From positions 17,545 to 81,544 of the forward strand of contig SGPL01000088.1 of NCBI GenBank assembly GCA_004802705.1: a DNA stretch of 64,000 bases, written 5' to 3'. The notes under the pieces were generated by a model. The model saw nothing but the letters and a program-made list of their open reading frames with translations, was not told where the DNA came from and ran no database searches. Source of the DNA: Bondarzewia mesenterica. Taxonomy: Eukaryota; Basidiomycota; Agaricomycetes; Russulales; Bondarzewiaceae. The first letter of the stretch is position 1. Every line of letters begins with the position of its first letter. The translations under genes were made by a program, and so were the position numbers. Of the stretch, positions 59,151-64,000 are shown piece by piece.

Positions 59151-61447
59151 ACTTTGCGGAGATTTTCGGCCAGCCTGGATACCCTCATCCTTTATCTCAT
59201 CATGTCTTTCACTGGTGTGCTCTCATCTTGAACTTTATCCATTGATTGATTGCTGCATTTCCTAGATTTACGCTATATAGATACACATATTGTGACTGGG
59301 AATGCATTCCTACTGGATGTCTTGAGTAAGTTCGCTCGTTATTCTTCTGAGTTCGAATGCTCCGCCCTACCCGATAGTTCTTCTTTACTCCGCTCTCTAA
59401 GTATACGTGTCGTCGCCGATCGTTATGAGGTCTCCATCTCAGCTTGGTCGTTTGAAGGTTGCGATCCTCTTGTCGCTAGGTTTCAATGGGTGTCCTCAAA
59501 CCCGCTGCACTGACTGCGGATCAATGCGTGCATATTGCGGTATGCGTTCGGAATGCTGAAATGTATGATAATGGCACAGGTGCGTAGTCTTTGCTCTCGA
59601 GCTGCGTTCATGACAACCGAGTCTCCCATGATGCTAGATCTGAAGTGGGGACGCTCGGCGGACACAGTCTGAGGTCAGTTTCACAGCAACCCAGGCGACA
59701 CGCATCTGTTTGCATTGATGTTGCCATCGACGCTGTTTTGGATGGACACGCACTATGTCGATGGTTTAGAGAAGGCGGTGTCATCTTCGGTGATTTATCG
59801 ATGTCCCCGCCATCTGAGTTTTGGCGAGCCATATCGTTGACGCAACTGTTCAGAAACGCTTACGGGTGTCCATCCCATTTTCCACTTGACGACGGACCCA
59901 CAGTTGAAAGGCTATGGCCAGTGCACGCCACGGTTTCTTAACCGACCGACAATTACACCTCCTTTTCCCTGAAGGCCGAACAACACTGCTGATCCTTTCT
60001 CAGCTCTACAACCTCATCATCGCAAGCATCAGGGCGCATTAGCTCATTTTATGACCCGTCAATCATTCGCTCATGATGCGACAACTGCTGTTCCCAGCGG
60101 TTCAAGCTGGTTCAAGTTCCGAACGACGACAGCATGGTGACTCGATGATTCTTTCTGCCTCTCTGCCCGTGCGCGGTGATAGCGAGGGAGAGTTACTTAA
60201 GGATAACGACTATATTATGTCCCAGGTCGTGAAAATCGTCTGACGGCGGAGATTCGGGACCCTGTGTCAATCAGAGAAGAGCAGCTCGCGGGAAATAGTA
60301 TACATTGCCTTGAACCAACAGAAAATCGATTTAATACGACAGCGCACTGCATGTGTGAGTTTTCCTTATTGCTGAGGGCTGAGGATGTAAGTTCATGTTT
60401 TTATCTTGAATCCAGAGGCTATGTCGAAGCCGTTAAATTAATTCAGCTTTGTTACCAGCTGTGGGCATTGAAGTTCCCTTTATAGTGTCCATACAAATTC
60501 GGTTTATGGTCGACTTCCTTTCATCAGCTCGGGGCTTCAAGACGGGCTCTCTCGTTCCGAGGCTCGAGCTGTGTCCGCCGGAGCCCTTTGCTAACCCGTA
60601 GGGACGGAGCCGACCGGCATAGCAGCATAGGAGGAATGTAGATTGCCAATGCGATACCTTGGATGACACCGCGCCTACTGCGGACTATATCGCCGTTAGT
60701 GTGGTGGCTCCTTGCAGGGCCCGAAGTGCTCAGCAGGGAAATCTGTTTCCCTCGGACTATCGCTGTAGTCGAGTCTGCGAGGCATGTGCGGCCATAAACA
60801 CGCTCACCACAGCTTAGCAAGTCCAAAACGCGGTTTTAAGCATTCAAATTGACCTACTGAGTTGCTTAGAAGTTTGGAGCATTGATCATCGAATGTTGAG
60901 TGTTGAGCGTTGAGTACCTGAGTGCATGCTCGGAGCGGAAGCGTCAGCACCATGACATGTTATGAGATCGGCTCTATGAAACGTGATTGGGCTCTTTCGT
61001 AGATTGTTCAGCTATCGGCTGCAGAATTTTAGAAGAAAAACGCTCAAAAGCACGAGTTGAATCGTACGCTTCAACATCAGATATGTCCGCGGAGCGCTGT
61101 TCATTATTATTTTGTTTTGGTTGACAAGCGCGTTTCAGCTCATGTAACTGCCAAATATAGACTTCCCGCCTTGGCCTCGGCGCAGCGGTCGCTTATTATC
61201 CTCGAATTCACTCGCGCTCTAGTTACTCTAGCCGCCTGTCCTCTTCTGTTCTCTCTCTTCTGTCGTCATCGTCGCCGTCCTCATCACTCACTCGACTCTG
61301 TTTTCTTGGTTATATTCCCCGTCCGCGAAGCATTTATCGCTTATTCTGTCCTTTACATTTTAGTTTACCTATTTCTACTCGTGAAGTTGCTCTTCGCAAC
61401 AATTCACGACATAACGACATACGACCCCACAAAACGCGACACTAGCT
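59151..61447. other. 2.3-kb region without supported genes
   Basis: Several chance-length frames occur: 116 codons from 59591, 100 codons on the minus strand at 60524-60826, and 136 codons at 61057-61467 overlapping the next gene start. None has recognisable content or splice partners. A short GTTGAG-type microrepeat lies near 60895-60915. The last 250 bases are pyrimidine-rich and likely the 5' region of the next gene. Confidence 0.4.
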
Positions 61448-64000
61448 ATGGCTCAGCCCGTTTTTGACGAACACCCACTGGAAACTTATTTACGACGTAC
61501 GCTTGGTTTGCACTCTTTACCCTCTCAGTCTGATGTTGCAGTACAATAGAGTCCGGCGAGGGAGTTGAGGCCATGCCAGGTGGCATGTTGGACCTACCAG
61601 CTCACGACGACATTATCACAGATGAGAGTGATGAGCTGGACGATGTATTTGTCCAACTTCTACCACAACAAGTGGTTCAATTCTTGGAGGTGAGCCTACA
61701 CCATGCAGACCTTCACTGGAGAGGCTTTCCCAAGTCCATCGGGACTTTCGTAACACTGTGCCTCTCACATGCCTCTCATGGCGCATCGTCTGCCTATTGC
61801 AGCTTTGTTCCCAAATGCATTGTGTGCGGTGTGACTAACGAACTCAATCTCCAGTCTATACTGTCACTCCTCTCGTCTACCAAGCTCGCTGCGCCAGGGC
61901 GCGAGTTTGCTGAGCGCTTCAAATACGTGGTCATCTCATCCTCTCTTTTGTCATCATCCTTGTCAACACCTCCATCTTCCAGACGGCGCTCCTTCGAACC
62001 GCGTATTCCTGGTGAAATAGTTAGCCTTAACGAGTCAGACTCGGACCGCCGACTGTATGGGTATGAGACACCTAATGAGATCCCCAGAAGGCCTCAGCAT
62101 AGCCGCTCTTCTTCTCTATCCTCTCTTCCTCCCATGGACTCGTATTCTTCTGCCATCCTGCTGTGTTTGACTATGTTATCTCTATTTTCGGGTTTTCTTC
62201 TTCTTGCAGTCCTGTTTGGAGTCGCACTATATTATTTTCGTGCATATAGTCTGGATTTGGTGTATAAGCCTGACGCTATGACGCCGGTGAGTCTTCTGTG
62301 CACTTCTTGCACTTCTTCCATTTCACAAGATGCTTCTGACAGCTGATGGCATTTTAGACTCTTCATACATTAGATGAGCTCATCGCAGCAAACAACGTCT
62401 GGGATTCAACTGTTAACGAAGCCATCTCAATACTGGAGAAAGACGAACGCAGGTTAGTAGCGATTTCTCCATTCTCGAACAATAAATCTCATTGAATGTC
62501 TAAGCATCTTTTATGGCCCTACCAGCCCGTCCTCGCCTTCCTCATCTCTCCGCGTTGCCCTTCACTCCTCTCTTCACACAACACAAACGCAGAGCGACAA
62601 TGTCCGCCAGCTACTCGCCGCACTAACATCGCCAGTTGAACTTTCTCAACTCTCTGAGATGTATGCCCCGCCTTCCCCCATAAAAGTTGCATTTACACTT
62701 GGCTCAGCAGACCGTCCTCTTTCTTTACCCCCGAGGCAAAGAACATGGTCTGCACCTTCAGATAAGAGAGCCACTTGGAACGGTTCTTATGCAGCACTCG
62801 CATCCCATGGCAGCCCGACCAAGCAAGTTCTGAGAAGGAGGGAGAAGAGGAGATCGGATCTTTCAGTTTTACTCCAAACACCAGAGTCCAACCGAACCAA
62901 TCTCAGCGCACCTACAAGTCCGCGTCTCCCGACGACTCTGGAGGGTGTACAGGAGGAGGGCAATTATTTCGACCCAGCAAGAGAATCGGTCATCGCCCCT
63001 GAAGAGCGAGGCGAATTCGGGATGGCCGCACTGGATCTCCAACGACGACGCAGAGTCAGAGTGCTTGAGACATTTGGCATGCCTTCGCCCAGCTACACCG
63101 CGCCCCCGTCCCTCCGCTCCGGCCATATGTCGAACGAATCGTCCATTTCTTCGTCCTCGCGTTTCACGACCATGCAAAAGACACGCCATCCCCTCTCACT
63201 CTCGGCCCTTCATCATTCCCTGCAAAGCGCACTCGCGTCCAAGCGGTACGCAGCCTCGCATCTCCTCGCACTGCGCTACGATGAGGACGACGACGAGTCT
63301 TATTGGGAGGACGTGCGTGCTGTGATGGCGCTCCTCACCAGCACACTGGCTGATGCGGCTGCTCGCCTCGCTGAGGCACTCGATTCTGCCGAACAACAAC
63401 GCTTGAGGGACGAAAATCCCAGCCCACAGCTACACTCGCGCGCAGAGTCCGAGTCTTCTTCGTCTGCATCCCCGACACCGAAGGGCCTCCGCGATCGCAT
63501 GTCGCAGATCCAGGTCGACTCGTTTGCTCCTACCCCGAGTCATCTGTCGCGGTTTGCGACGCATGTGCAGGCCATATCTATCGCGCTGCATGATGCGCAC
63601 GCGCAACTAGAGGAATGCGTCGCTTCTCTTAGGGAAGGAACGACAGTCCAAGAGGGTTTCTCGAATGCGCCGCTTGCGCACCCAGACTCGCCACAGGAGT
63701 CGCCTGCGCTGCAGGCGTATGAGCGACTGAGGCGTGAGCTCGGGCTGGCGCTCAGGGAATGCGAACGGGGGCGGGAACGACTGCTCGATATCGTTTCGCC
63801 TCCAAAGAGGCCCGAAGGCGGCGCGGATGCCGACGCAGACGAAGACGCAGAGGATGATCTTCCCCTCCTAGGCCCCGATGGCGGGAGCGAAGACTCTGAC
63901 AAGCCAGACTCGCTCGGGCCCAATCACACGGCATCATCGTCGATGGACGCCGTGCTGGTCCAGGGCAGCGGGCCTGCGCACGACGACGCGACGATGCATC
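61448..64000 (+). CDS. Vezatin/Inp2-like myosin-binding membrane protein, partial
   Basis: Start ATG 61448 gives MAQPVFDEHPLETYLR. The first intron must use the acceptor ending ATAG at about 61550 to avoid a stop, leading to SGEGVEAMPGGMLDL. Exon 3 gives ERFKYVVISSSLLSSSLSTP and a Ser/Arg-rich linker. A long hydrophobic segment follows (SAILLCLTMLSLFSGFLLLA and VLFGVALYYF, one or two helices), then LHTLDELIAANNVWDSTVNE. From about 62510 a single exon runs off the window with SDNVRQLLAALTSPVELSQL and SEMYAPPSPIKVAFTL. Long Ser/Arg/Glu-rich coiled stretches end it. This matches fungal vezatin-type (myosin-binding domain) proteins, related to Inp2, the peroxisomal receptor for myosin V in yeast. 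Cargo organelle here is inferred, not shown. Confidence 0.72.

Noticed and set aside
59591..59941. 116-codon plus-strand ORF
   Set aside because: Starts on a non-ATG codon, no splice partner, no known motif, isolated in a gene-poor region.
60524..60826. 100-codon minus-strand ORF
   Set aside because: No family resemblance and no promoter or splice context; could be chance in GC-rich DNA.
61057..61467. 136-codon plus-strand ORF before the vezatin-like gene
   Set aside because: Runs through the start codon of the confident gene in another frame; hydrophobicity comes from a pyrimidine-rich 5' region.

Overview
The window is 64 kb of nuclear DNA from a filamentous basidiomycete, most likely an Agaricomycete. 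Genes lie tightly packed on both strands and carry many short GT-AG introns of about 40 to 75 bases. Several products belong to families typical of mushroom-forming fungi: a DUF6533-type membrane protein, DUF7918-like proteins, a DOPA 4,5-dioxygenase and fungal Kei1. Isolated N bases occur only in two patches, 106-1858 and 7859-10514, and three conserved genes are broken at runs of seven G or C, so this looks like draft sequence with some base-calling errors.

Layout. 1-245: edge of a gene for an Arg/Asp-rich protein. 967-15663: conserved housekeeping block with an amidase, COX23, a J-domain protein divergent from NBP35, the cell-wall-integrity MAP kinase Slt2, symplekin/Pta1 divergent from V-ATPase subunit G. 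15664-17989: poor, repeat-bearing region holding a decayed ankyrin-repeat gene between two blocks of a hairpin-forming repeat. 17990-21171: PAF1 and a class II eIF4E (4EHP-like), convergent. 21172-25139: a sparse stretch with an odd two-part small membrane ORF and a DUF6533 gene. 25868-40151: second housekeeping block with Kei1, a PQ-loop protein, a TMEM14 protein, an eEF1A-lysine-methyltransferase-like enzyme, NDUFAF7, MMS19 and farnesyltransferase beta. 40350-42650: a Cys-rich gene of an Agaricomycete family, visibly decayed. 44165-45583: an intronless coiled-coil protein of unknown function. 46241-55887: accessory region with DOPA dioxygenase, cystathionine beta-synthase and a roughly 2.6-kb tandem segmental duplication. 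The duplication copied the 3' end of the cystathionine beta-synthase gene plus a neighbouring DUF7918-like gene; an older third paralog lies beyond. 56473-64000: a small basic-protein gene with a TATA box, a DUF676-type lipase with a membrane segment, and a vezatin/Inp2-like gene running off the right edge.

Functional links are loose, as usual in fungal chromosomes. Two cytosolic iron-sulfur assembly factors (NBP35, MMS19) and two mitochondrial respiratory-complex assembly factors (COX23, NDUFAF7) are present but far apart. Three head-to-head pairs share short promoters of 160 to 230 bases. The most unusual biology is in the accessory parts: the segmental duplication, the hairpin repeat around the ankyrin remnant, the decayed Cys-rich gene and the small ORF with an internal TAG. 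Exon edges were read by eye from splice consensus and protein continuity; where not stated as exact they may be off by a few bases.
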